From positions 1-64,000 of the forward strand of contig DATHVI010000174.1 in assembly GCA_035461385.1 (NCBI GenBank): a stretch of DNA of 64,000 bases, in the 5' to 3' direction. Source of the DNA: DATHVI01 sp035461385 (lineage in GTDB: Bacteria > Actinomycetota > Thermoleophilia > Solirubrobacterales > 70-9). How positions within the stretch are numbered: position 1 is the stretch's first letter; each line of letters starts with the position of its first letter. The translations under genes and the position numbers were made by a program. The notes below the pieces were generated by a model. The model had not been told where the DNA came from, did not search any database, and was given only the letters and a program-made list of their open reading frames with translations. Shown one piece after another: positions 1-7,758 of this stretch.

Positions 1-1
1 C

Positions 2-148
2 GCGGATCGGGTCCGGGACCAGGCGCACGTCGCCGCCGGGCTGACGCCGATGCGCTTCACTCACGCGCAGGTCGCGTATGAGTTGGGGCAGGTAGAGCGC
101 ACGCTGCGTGATGTCGTTGACCGCCTCCGCGGTCGACTGGACAGTTAA
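2..148 (+). CDS. C-terminal end of a DUF559/AbiEi-type protein (partial)
   Basis: Forty-eight codons are open from the window edge to a TAA at 146. The segment contains AAGLTPMRFTHAQV followed by a helical stretch ending RTLRDVVDRLRGRL. Actinobacterial proteins with a DUF559 (very-short-patch-repair-like nuclease) domain, often annotated as AbiEi-like, commonly end with an 'L..aG..vLRFTw.qv....vv..L' strand-helix like this one. That family call rests on memory of the tail alone; the catalytic part lies outside the window. The next gene is convergent, 60 bases away. Confidence 0.4.
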   Translation, partial: ADRVRDQAHVAAGLTPMRFTHAQVAYELGQVERTLRDVVDRLRGRLDS

Positions 149-207
149 GTAGTCCATCGGCTACGTAAGCGTCCACTCGGGCGCGGTGGGCGGGCGGGGT
201 GGGCGGG

Positions 208-1422
208 TCAGCTGATGCCCAGGCGTTGGGCGTGCTCCACGACCCGCTCGCGGATCTCGTCCATTCCCCCTACTTGCCCGCCCTGCATCAGAACCCGGCC
301 CGCCACGACGGTGGTGTCGACCACGCTCGCGCCGGAGGCGGCGTAGACGAGCTCGGCAGTGGGCTCGCCGAGCGCGAGCTCGGGTGCTCCACCGCGCAGC
401 AGCAGGAAGTCGGCGGCCTCGCCCGTCCTCAGCTCTCCCGACGCGCCGACCAGCGCCGACCGGGCGCCGGTCGCGACCTCCCACACCTCCTTCGCGGGCG
501 CCACGGTCGGGTCACCCGCCTCGTGCTTCTGGATCAGGGCGAGGAACTTCATCTGCTCGAACATGTCGAGCGAGTTGTTCGACCCGGCGCCGTCGGTGCC
601 GAGGCCGAGTGCGATGCCCCGCGCGTGGGCGGCGGGATACGGGAACACACCGCCGACGGCGAGCTTCAGGTTCGCGACCGGATTGGTGACGACCGTGGCG
701 CCCCGCTCAGCGATTAGGTCGAGCTCCGTGTCGTCGAGCCACACGCCGTGGGCGAGCAGCGTCCGGGGTCCGAGCAGACCGCAGCGGTCGAGGTAGGTCG
801 CGGGGCGCACGCCGTGCTCCGCGACGCAGTCGGTCACCTCCTGCTCGGTCTCAGACAGGTGGATGTGGACGGGCAGCTCGTCCCTCGCGGCGCGCTCGGC
901 GACCCACCGCAGCGAGGGCTCGCTGACCGTGTAGATCGCATGCGGCGCCAGCGAGGGCGCAATCCGCTCGCCCGTCTCGGCGAGCTGCTCGAGGCTGCGC
1001 TCGGCCTCGGTCCTGACCGTGTCGAGCTTCTCGTCGCTGCCCGGGCCGCCGCCGTCGATCAGCGGCGCCCCGATCACCGCCCGCAGCCCGGCGTCGCGGA
1101 CAGCCCGCGCGGCCGCGCCGGGGTGCCAGTACATGTCCCAGAAGCGGACCGTGCCGGTGCGGATCATCTCGACGCACGCGAGCCTGGTCCCCCAGTAGAC
1201 GTCCTCGTCGTCGAGTCGCCGCTCGGCGGGCCAGATGTGGCGCTCGAGCCACTCCATCAGCGGCAGGTCGTCGGCGTAGCCGCGAAACAGCGTCATCGCC
1301 GCGTGGGTGTGGGCGTTGACCACCCCCGCGACCCGAATCAGGCCGCGCCCCGAGCTGGTCACAGACCACTGATCGCGCTTCGCCCGGGAACCCCCGCTCG
1401 CTTGTCCTCGCTCCGCGCTCAC
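208..1422 (-). CDS. mtaD: amidohydrolase: methylthioadenosine/S-adenosylhomocysteine-type deaminase
   Basis: About 404 residues. It keeps the whole metal-dependent deaminase core: HxH in VNAHTHAAM, the His of LAPHAIYTVS, HIHLSETEQE, LLAHGVW and the Asp of GLGTDGAGSNNS. The order and spacing fit the MtaD/SsnA branch, which deaminates 5'-methylthioadenosine or S-adenosylhomocysteine to the inosine form. The GTG start overlaps the stop of the upstream phosphorylase, so the two are translationally coupled. Odd: only about 35 residues precede the HxH motif, where relatives have 55-65, so the usual first strands of the beta-sandwich are missing or replaced by a basic, low-complexity leader (SAERGQASGGSRAKRDQW). 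The coupled phosphorylase supports a role in methylthio-nucleoside salvage. Guanine or chlorohydrolase-type substrates cannot be excluded. Confidence 0.8.
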   Translation of the reverse strand: MSAERGQASGGSRAKRDQWSVTSSGRGLIRVAGVVNAHTHAAMTLFRGYADDLPLMEWLERHIWPAERRLDDEDVYWGTRLACVEMIRTGTVRFWDMYWHPGAAARAVRDAGLRAVIGAPLIDGGGPGSDEKLDTVRTEAERSLEQLAETGERIAPSLAPHAIYTVSEPSLRWVAERAARDELPVHIHLSETEQEVTDCVAEHGVRPATYLDRCGLLGPRTLLAHGVWLDDTELDLIAERGATVVTNPVANLKLAVGGVFPYPAAHARGIALGLGTDGAGSNNSLDMFEQMKFLALIQKHEAGDPTVAPAKEVWEVATGARSALVGASGELRTGEAADFLLLRGGAPELALGEPTAELVYAASGASVVDTTVVAGRVLMQGGQVGGMDEIRERVVEHAQRLGIS

Positions 1423-2075
1423 TGCAGCCTCGGCAGCGCCGCCGCCAGCGCGGCGGCGAGCCGGGTGCGGTGTCGCTGCTGCCCGGCGAGGATCTCGTCG
1501 AGGGTGAGCTCGGCCTCGGCGACGCCGTTGGCGAAGTTGTCGACGACGCAAACGGCGGCGTACGCAAGCCCGAGCTCGCCGGCGGCGATGCATTCGGAGG
1601 CGATCGTCATCCCGATCACGTCGGCATGGGCGGCGACGAATCCGATCTCCGCCGGCGTCTCCAGCCGCGGTCCGTTCGCCTGCCAGTAGACGCCGCTCTC
1701 GCGGACATCGATCCGCTCGTCATCTCCGGCGGAAGCGAGCGCCTCGAGCACCCGCCGGCGCCAGCCCGAGTCGAAGCCGGGCACGCGGTGGGCGCTCACC
1801 CCGGCGAGCGACGTCGCCGGCGCCGCCGTGAGGGCGATGAAATCGTCGGGGCAGACGAAAGTCCCCGGGCGCAGCTCACGGCGCAGGCCGCCGACCGAGC
1901 CGATCGCGAGCACGCGGTCGCAGCCCGCGTTGGCGAGGCGGCGCATGTTCGCCGCATGGTCGATCTCGTGCGGGAGCGCGTAGCCCTCGCCGTGGCGCTG
2001 GAGCAGGGTCAGGTTTGCTGCGGGCAGATCGAGTCCGCGGGAGCCGCTTCCGGTCACCAGCCCGAGGCCGCCCAT
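1419..2075 (-). CDS. mtnP: purine nucleoside phosphorylase, methylthioadenosine/methylthioinosine type
   Basis: About 218 residues of the PNP/MTAP fold: LPHEIDHAANMRRL, GSVGGLRRELRPG, VYWQANGPRLETPAEI, a central GMTIASECIAAGELGLAYA and VDNFANGV. The family cleaves methylthio-nucleosides with phosphate to give the base and methylthioribose-1-phosphate. The Asn in the VDNFANG segment and the coupled deaminase suggest that the true substrate is methylthioinosine (a 6-oxopurine) rather than methylthioadenosine; this is inference. The start at 2075 follows a purine-rich GGGGAGGGG ribosome site; an upstream in-frame extension has no family similarity and would overlap the carboxylase gene. It is short for the family (usually 250-290), missing part of the N-terminal phosphate loop. 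Confidence 0.75.
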   Translation of the reverse strand: MGGLGLVTGSGSRGLDLPAANLTLLQRHGEGYALPHEIDHAANMRRLANAGCDRVLAIGSVGGLRRELRPGTFVCPDDFIALTAAPATSLAGVSAHRVPGFDSGWRRRVLEALASAGDDERIDVRESGVYWQANGPRLETPAEIGFVAAHADVIGMTIASECIAAGELGLAYAAVCVVDNFANGVAEAELTLDEILAGQQRHRTRLAAALAAALPRLQ

Positions 2076-2103
2076 CAGCTGCGCCCCTCCCCCCTGGCGG
2101 CGG

Positions 2104-3642
2104 TCACGCCGGCGTGATCGGGTTGCGCCGCTCGCTGAACGCGCGGTCCTTCGTCTCGGCGAGGGCGAAGCGGCGGACGAGCTCGGCACGAAGCTGATCC
2201 GGCTCGATCACCGCGTCGACGACGATCTCGGATGCGAGGTGGAGGATGTCGATGTCGGCGGCGTACTCCTCGCGCTTGCCACTCACGAACCGCTTGCGCT
2301 CGGCCTCGTCCTCGATCGCCTGGATCTGGTTGAAGAAGACCGCGTTGATCGCCGCCTCCGGGCCCATCACCGCGATCGAGGCCGTCGGCAAGGCGATGCA
2401 GCAGTCGGGCTCGAACGCCGGGCCCGCCATCGCGTACAGCCCGGCGCCGTAGGCCTTGCGGACGATCACCGACAGCTTCGGCACCGTCGCCTCCGACACC
2501 GCCGAGATCATCTTCGCCCCGTGGCGGATGATCCCCTGACGCTCGACCTCGCGGCCGATCATGAACCCGGGGACGTCGGCGAGGAACAGCAGCGGGACGT
2601 TGAATGCGTTGCAGGTCCAGATGAACCGCGCCGCCTTGTCGGCTGAGTCGACGAACAGGACCCCGCCCTTGACCTTCGGCTGGTTGGCGACGATCCCGAT
2701 CACCCGGCCATCGAGGCGCGCGAGGCCGACGACGACCTCCTTCGCCCAGCGGGAGTGGACCTCGCAGAACGAGCCGGCGTCGCAGATCGCCTCGATCAGC
2801 TCGAGGACGTCGAACGACGTCTTCGGGTCGGCGGGGACGATCGCCGAGACCGGGCGCTCGCCCGCCGGGCCGGCCGGGGCCGCCGCGGGCGGCTCGCGGC
2901 GCCAGCTCTGGGGCATGTACGAGAGATAGCGCTTCGCGATCTCGATCGCCTCGCCGTCGCTCGCGGCGAGGAAGTGGCCGCATCCGGAGACCGAGGTGTG
3001 CATCTTCGCCCCGCCCATCTCCTCGAGTGAGACCTTCTCTCCGATCACCATCTCGGCCATCCGCGGCGAGCCGAGGTACATCGACGCGTTGCCTTCGCGC
3101 ATGATCACCACGTCGCAGAACGCCGGGATGTAGGCGCCGCCGGCCGCCGAGGGCCCGAACAGCAGGCAGATCTGTGGCACGCGTCCCGAGAGCCGGACCT
3201 CGTTGTAGAAGATCCGTCCGGCGCCCCGGCGCCCGGGGAACATCCGCACCTGGTCGGTGATTCGGGCGCCCGCCGAGTCGACCAGGTAGACGATCGGGAT
3301 CTCGAGCTCGAGCGCCCGCTCCTGGATTCGGAGGATCTTCTCGACCGTCTTCGGCCCCCACGAGCCGGCCTTGACGGTCGGGTCGTTCGCCATCAGCGCC
3401 ACCGCGCGTCCGCCGATCCGGGCGAGGCCGGTGACGACGCCGTCGGCGCCGAGCCCCTCCTGGTCCCAGTTCGCGAGCAGACCCTCCTCGGCGAGGGACT
3501 CGGCGTCGACGAGCAGGGCGACGCGCTCGCGGACCGGAAGCTTTCCCTGCTCGGCGACCTTCTGTTGATGGCGCTCGGGACCGCCGGCGAGCGCCGACTC
3601 GAGCGCGCTGCCGAGGTCGGCGCCCGGCCCGCGATCGCTCAT
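2104..3642 (-). CDS. acyl-CoA carboxylase, carboxyltransferase (beta) subunit
   Basis: 512 residues with the two crotonase-like halves of a biotin-dependent carboxyltransferase. It shows VYLVDSAGARITDQ, FGPSAAGGAYIPAFCD and GSPRMAEMVIGE in the N-terminal half, and LFLADVPGFMIGREVE, VRKAYGAGLYAM and MGPEAAINAVFFNQ in the C-terminal half. It moves carboxylate from biotin to an acyl-CoA. The HMG-CoA lyase two genes upstream points to methylcrotonyl-CoA (leucine breakdown), but propionyl-CoA is equally compatible with the sequence and with the ethylmalonyl-CoA pathway genes nearby. No biotin carboxylase subunit is in the window. The ATG overlaps the upstream DivIVA-like stop (ATGA). Confidence 0.88.
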   Translation of the reverse strand: MSDRGPGADLGSALESALAGGPERHQQKVAEQGKLPVRERVALLVDAESLAEEGLLANWDQEGLGADGVVTGLARIGGRAVALMANDPTVKAGSWGPKTVEKILRIQERALELEIPIVYLVDSAGARITDQVRMFPGRRGAGRIFYNEVRLSGRVPQICLLFGPSAAGGAYIPAFCDVVIMREGNASMYLGSPRMAEMVIGEKVSLEEMGGAKMHTSVSGCGHFLAASDGEAIEIAKRYLSYMPQSWRREPPAAAPAGPAGERPVSAIVPADPKTSFDVLELIEAICDAGSFCEVHSRWAKEVVVGLARLDGRVIGIVANQPKVKGGVLFVDSADKAARFIWTCNAFNVPLLFLADVPGFMIGREVERQGIIRHGAKMISAVSEATVPKLSVIVRKAYGAGLYAMAGPAFEPDCCIALPTASIAVMGPEAAINAVFFNQIQAIEDEAERKRFVSGKREEYAADIDILHLASEIVVDAVIEPDQLRAELVRRFALAETKDRAFSERRNPITPA

Positions 3643-4442
3643 TCGCGCTTGCGGCCGGCGGCGGCGCGTTCACTGGCGGACGACTGCGACCGCTCCGGCT
3701 GCTCAGCCGGCCCGGTCTCGGCGCGAGCGCCGGCGCCGGCCGCTGCCCCCCGGGGCCGGTGCGAGGTCGCTGTCCCCGCGACCTCGTTCGCCAGCCGCTC
3801 GAGCTCGCCGACGACCGAATCCCGGCGCTGCTCGAGGTCGGCGATCACCTCCTCGACTCCGGCGCGCTTGCGGTTCGCCTCCTCGACGACCCGCTTCGCC
3901 TCGGCATCGGCCGCGCGGATCGTCTTCGCCGCGTCGGCGTCTGCCGCCGAGCGCAGCTCCTTGGCCTCGGCCTCGGCGCGCTCATGGGTCTCCGACGCGT
4001 AGACCTCTGCCTCCTTCCGCGTCTGGGCCGAGTAGGCGTCGGCGTCGGCGCGGGTCTCGCTCGAGTAGGTGTCGGCCTCGACCCGGGAGCGCTCTGAATA
4101 GGCGTCGGCCTCCGAGCGGGTCTCGGTCTCGTAGCGCTTCGCCGCCTTGCGGAGCGCTTCGGCCTCCGAGCGGGCGTCGGTGACGATCGACTTCGCCTCC
4201 TCCTCGGCCTCAGCGCGAAGCTCGTTAGCGGCGTCTTCGGCCGCGGTCAGGATCCGTCCGGTCTTCTCCCCGACCCGCTCGAGCTCACGGCGGACGACCG
4301 CCGCCCGCGACTCGTCACCGCCGCCGTGCTCGAGCCAGTCGGCGATCTTCCCGAGGAACCGCTCGACATCGCGCTTCTCGTAGCCGCGCCGCGCGATCGG
4401 GAACGTTGCGCCGCGGATGCGATCGATCGAGTCCTGGTCCAT
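3639..4442 (-). CDS. DivIVA-like coiled-coil protein
   Basis: 267 residues. Residues 10-40 (FPIARRGYEKRDVERFLGKI) match the N-terminal DivIVA/GpsB membrane-binding motif 'F....rGYd..eVd.Fl'. From about residue 60 to 210 the protein is a continuous charged coiled coil. Within it, residues about 108-151 are four consecutive 11-residue units built on xEADAYSxxTR, a hendecad pattern. The last 40 residues are basic and disordered. DivIVA proteins sit at curved membranes and recruit polar growth or division factors. Here the gene lies between metabolic genes and overlaps the carboxylase start, so its exact role is open. Confidence 0.75.
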   Translation of the reverse strand: MDQDSIDRIRGATFPIARRGYEKRDVERFLGKIADWLEHGGGDESRAAVVRRELERVGEKTGRILTAAEDAANELRAEAEEEAKSIVTDARSEAEALRKAAKRYETETRSEADAYSERSRVEADTYSSETRADADAYSAQTRKEAEVYASETHERAEAEAKELRSAADADAAKTIRAADAEAKRVVEEANRKRAGVEEVIADLEQRRDSVVGELERLANEVAGTATSHRPRGAAAGAGARAETGPAEQPERSQSSASERAAAGRKRE

Positions 4443-4496
4443 AGCTCGTTGCAGGTAGGTGTACCCGATCGCGGCCGACGACGTCGTCCTGGGTCC

Positions 4497-5417
4497 TCAG
4501 CCGTGATCCCAGACCACCGGGCCCGCGGTCAGCACGTGCGCCCCGAGCGGTCGGCCGAGCAGGTCCTGAGCCGCGCGCGACGCGGCGAGCAGGCGGTCGA
4601 GGTCGACCCCGGTGCTGACCCCCATCTCCTCGAGCATCGAGACCAGGTCCTCGGTGGCGATGTTGCCCGTCGACCCGGGCGGCACCGGACACCCGCCGAG
4701 CTCCCCGAACGCCGACTCGAACGAGTCGATTCCCTGCTCGAGCGCGGCGAGAACGTTCGCCAGCCCCTGGCCGCGGGTGTTGTGGAAGTGCGCGGTGAGC
4801 TCGGTCCCGGGAAGCCGCTCGCGGGCGGCCGCCAGCAGGGCCCCCGCCCCGCGGGGATTCGCCATCCCGGTGGTGTCGCCGAACGCGACCTCGGCGCAGC
4901 CCGCGGCGGCGAGGCGCTCGGCGATCCCGAGCACCCGGTCGACCGGCACCTCGCCCTCGTACGGGCATCCGAAGGCGACCGAGATCACCCCCTCGCAGCG
5001 AAGTCCCTCCCCGAGCGCCGTCGCGACGGCACCCTCGATCCCCTCGAGCGAGTCGGCAATCGACCGGTTCACGTTCTTGCGATTGTGCGTCTCCGAAGCC
5101 GACAGGAAGAGGTTGACCTCGTCGAAGCGGTCGCGGTGGGCGAGCGCCCGCTCGAGGCCGCGCTCGTTCGGGACCAGGACCGAGTACGAGACCCCGGGCG
5201 GGCGCTCGATCGAGGTCAGGACCTCCTCGGCGTCGGCGAGCTGCGGGATCACATCCGGTCGGACGAACGAGGTCACCTCGATCCGCCCGAGGCCGGACGC
5301 CGCGAGCATCCCGATCAGCCGCGCCTTGGCGGCGGTCGGGATCACCTCGGGCTCGTTCTGGAACCCGTCGCGGGGCCCCACCTCGCGGATCCGTACCGCC
5401 TTCGGAAGCCCGCTCAC
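4497..5417 (-). CDS. mvaB: hydroxymethylglutaryl-CoA lyase
   Basis: 306 residues of the HMGL-like TIM barrel. It starts with VRIREVGPRDGFQNE (metal-binding Asp and substrate Arg), continues with VISVAFGCPYEGEV, GDTTGMANP, the metal ligands HFHNTRG, and the catalytic cysteine loop ELGGCPVPPGSTGNIATEDL. It splits 3-hydroxy-3-methylglutaryl-CoA to acetoacetate and acetyl-CoA, the last step of leucine breakdown. A GTG start follows the sigma-factor stop by a few bases, implying co-transcription. Together with the downstream carboxyltransferase it suggests a small leucine-degradation unit. Confidence 0.9.
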   Translation of the reverse strand: MSGLPKAVRIREVGPRDGFQNEPEVIPTAAKARLIGMLAASGLGRIEVTSFVRPDVIPQLADAEEVLTSIERPPGVSYSVLVPNERGLERALAHRDRFDEVNLFLSASETHNRKNVNRSIADSLEGIEGAVATALGEGLRCEGVISVAFGCPYEGEVPVDRVLGIAERLAAAGCAEVAFGDTTGMANPRGAGALLAAARERLPGTELTAHFHNTRGQGLANVLAALEQGIDSFESAFGELGGCPVPPGSTGNIATEDLVSMLEEMGVSTGVDLDRLLAASRAAQDLLGRPLGAHVLTAGPVVWDHG

Positions 5418-5421
5418 GAAG

Positions 5422-6519
5422 TCAGTCGAGGCGGTCGGGCAAGCCGAAGCGGTCGAAGAAGTCGATCCGCTTACGCTCGATCATCGGCTCCTCCGGCCAG
5501 CGCGCGTAGGCCTCGAGGTCGGTCGAGTCGGTCGCGCGGGCGATGAACGCGGTCACGTCGCTGATCTTGCCGTCGTCGATCGTCAGCACGTTGAGCGCGA
5601 ACGGCAGGTACGCACCTTCGCCCTCGTGCCAGCAGTAGAACGCGAGCGCCGGCTGGCCGCTCGCCTGGACCGGGACGTGGCGCCAGCGCCACTCGCCCGT
5701 GAGCGGCCCGCCGGCGAGGAATCCGCGCAGCGCCTCGCTGCCGCGGTACCAGTACGGCGCCGGGGGCATCGAGAAGCAGGCATCCTCGGTCAGCATCTCG
5801 ACCACACCCTCGATGTCGTTGCGGTCCCAGGCGTCGAGGTAGCTCTCGACGATCTCGCGCACCCCGTCGTCGCCGAGCGACCGCAGCGTCTCCTGCTGAC
5901 TGCGATCGGGGAGGCGGTCGGCGACCGTCTTCCGGGCGCGCTGCAGGGCGCTGTTGATCGAGGCGACGCTGGTCTCGAGGATCGCCGCGCACTCCTTCGC
6001 CGAGAACCCGAGCACCTCGCGCAGGACCAGCGCCGCACGCTGGTTCGCCGGCAGGTGCTGGAGGGCGGCGGTGAACGCGAGCTCGACCGCCTCGCGCTGC
6101 TCGTAGCGGGCGTCGGGCGCCGCGAAGCCGTCCTCGAGCTCGAGCGGCTCGTCCGGGTAGGGCTCGATCCAGGCCGACTCGGCCACCGGCAGGCGGAGCG
6201 CGTCGTGTGGGTCGGCAGGCGGCCCGTAGTCGATCGGCAGCACCCGCTTCGGCCGCTTGCCGATCAGGTCGAGGCAGGTGTTGGTCGCGATCCGATAGAG
6301 CCACGAGCGAAGCGAGCTGCGCCCCTCGAACCTGGCGAGGCCGCGCCACGCCCGCAGCATCGCGTCCTGGAGGGCATCGTCGGCGTCGTGGGCAGAGCCG
6401 AGCATCCGGTAGCAGTGCGCGTGGAGCTCGCGCCGGTAGGGCTCCACCAGGCGCGCGAACGCGCCCTCGTCGTTGCCGCGCGCGGCGGCGAGCAGCTCGG
6501 GGGAAGCCGTCTCTGCCAT
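5422..6519 (-). CDS. ECF sigma factor with C-terminal SnoaL-like domain
   Basis: 365 residues. Residues 20-90 are sigma region 2 (HCYRMLGSAHDADDALQDAM, then LRSWLYRIATNTCLD). The linker has RPKRVLPIDYGPP and a WIEPYPD element. Residues 155-198 are region 4 (LPANQRAALVLREVLGFSA, then an HTH with SVASINSALQRAR). Residues 215-345 are an NTF2/SnoaL-like fold with YWYRGSEALRGFL. This arrangement is that of the TIGR02960/SigG-like group, in which the SnoaL domain is thought to modulate sigma activity in place of an anti-sigma factor. The mvaB gene starts 5 bases downstream, so it may head that operon. No anti-sigma gene is adjacent. Confidence 0.88.
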   Translation of the reverse strand: MAETASPELLAAARGNDEGAFARLVEPYRRELHAHCYRMLGSAHDADDALQDAMLRAWRGLARFEGRSSLRSWLYRIATNTCLDLIGKRPKRVLPIDYGPPADPHDALRLPVAESAWIEPYPDEPLELEDGFAAPDARYEQREAVELAFTAALQHLPANQRAALVLREVLGFSAKECAAILETSVASINSALQRARKTVADRLPDRSQQETLRSLGDDGVREIVESYLDAWDRNDIEGVVEMLTEDACFSMPPAPYWYRGSEALRGFLAGGPLTGEWRWRHVPVQASGQPALAFYCWHEGEGAYLPFALNVLTIDDGKISDVTAFIARATDSTDLEAYARWPEEPMIERKRIDFFDRFGLPDRLD

Positions 6520-6556
6520 CCGACCTCAGACTAATGCACGTGCCTTCGGCCGCTGC

Positions 6557-6946
6557 TCAGCCGCCGCTCGCGAGCCGGCCGACCTCGATCACGCGCCGCT
6601 CGTGGGTGCCGACCCCGATCGTCCGCCCTCCTTCCGTCACCTCGACGTCGAAGCGGAGCTTGCGGCCGTCGACCACCTCGCGCAGGCGCCCGTGCGCGAC
6701 GCAGACGCTCCCCTTCGCGGCCGCGGCGACGTGCTTGACGCAGACCTCGAACCCCACCGTCGCGCTGCCTTCGGGCAGGTGCTCGCCGGCGAGGATCGCG
6801 CAGTTGCGCTCCATCATCCCGATCATCCCCGGGGTCGAGAGGACCTCGACCCCGATCGTCCCGCCGACATCGGTGAGCAGCCGGCCCTCGGCGGTGAACT
6901 CCTGCGAGCGCTCGATCCCCGGCCGCGGTCCCTGATCGCCCTCCAT
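6557..6946 (-). CDS. hot-dog thioesterase family protein (FlK-like)
   Basis: 129 residues, single hot-dog fold: VGGTIGVEVLSTPGMIGMME, then AILAGEHLPEGSATVGFEV, HVAAAAKGSVCVAHGRL, ending in a GVGTHERRVI strand. The STPGMIGMME/HVAAA pattern is that of the fluoroacetyl-CoA-type or general small-acyl thioesterases, where a Thr/Glu/His set does catalysis. The cognate acyl-CoA cannot be read from the sequence. It is divergent from the F420 reductase gene, with about 84 bases between them, and convergent with nothing; it probably has its own promoter. Confidence 0.65.
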   Translation of the reverse strand: MEGDQGPRPGIERSQEFTAEGRLLTDVGGTIGVEVLSTPGMIGMMERNCAILAGEHLPEGSATVGFEVCVKHVAAAAKGSVCVAHGRLREVVDGRKLRFDVEVTEGGRTIGVGTHERRVIEVGRLASGG

Positions 6947-7030
6947 CGCCGGGCAGAATATGACCCGCCCGCCCGCCACGCGCCGCCACGCGCGCCGCGA
7001 GCGCCACGCTCGCCTAGACTGGCGCGCCGC

Positions 7031-7726
7031 ATGGCCTCGGACGGCGGCGCGATCCCGATCATCGGCGGCACCGGAGCGCTCGGCTTCGGCCTCGCGCTTC
7101 GCTGGGCGCGCGCCGGGCACGCGGTCGTGATCGGCTCCCGCAGCGAGGAGCGTGCGACCGAGGCCGCCCGCCGGGTCACCGAGGCGGTTCCCGACGCCGA
7201 GGTCGAAGGGCTCCCGAACACCCAGGCGGCCCGCCAGGGCCCGATCGTCTTTCTCACGGTCCCGTTCCGAGCCCAGTCGGAGAACCTCAACAACCTGCGT
7301 GAGGTGCTCGAGGCCGGGCAGATCCTCGTCGACTGCACGGTTCCGCTCGCCGCCGCGGTCGGCGGCAAGGCGACCCGGTCGCTGGACGTCTGGCAGGGCT
7401 CGGCCGCCCAGCAGGCCCAGGAGATGGTCCCCGAGGGCGTGACCGTGGTCGCCGCCCTGCACACGGTCGGCGCCCCCGACCTCAGCGACACGAGAGTCGA
7501 GCTCGCCGAGGACGTCCTCCTCTGCGGCGACCGCAAGTCCGACAAGGCCCGGGTCGCGCGGCTGGTCGAGGCGATCCCGGGCCTGCGCGCGGTCAACGCC
7601 GGCCCGCTCGAGACGGCGCGGATCGTCGAGCAGCTGACCCCGCTGCTGATCTCGATCAACGCGCGCTACAAGACCCACGCCGGAATCCGGATCACCGGCC
7701 TGCCGGACTCCGACCACTGGGGTTAG
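7031..7726 (+). CDS. npdG: NADPH:F420 oxidoreductase
   Basis: 231 residues with an N-terminal Rossmann fold: IPIIGGTGALGFGLALRWA, then GSRSEERA, which fits the NADP 2'-phosphate pocket. Further landmarks are VFLTVPFRAQSENL, DCTVPL and the HTVGAPDLSD segment of the Npd/Fno family. It transfers hydride between NADPH and coenzyme F420. It opens a plus-strand run with cofD, cofC and cofE, making F420 synthesis and reduction one locus. The ATG is internal to a longer open frame; nothing upstream of it resembles the family. Confidence 0.88.
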   Translation: MASDGGAIPIIGGTGALGFGLALRWARAGHAVVIGSRSEERATEAARRVTEAVPDAEVEGLPNTQAARQGPIVFLTVPFRAQSENLNNLREVLEAGQILVDCTVPLAAAVGGKATRSLDVWQGSAAQQAQEMVPEGVTVVAALHTVGAPDLSDTRVELAEDVLLCGDRKSDKARVARLVEAIPGLRAVNAGPLETARIVEQLTPLLISINARYKTHAGIRITGLPDSDHWG

Positions 7727-7758
7727 GTCGATTTGGGGCCCGAGGCGGCGCCAACCCG

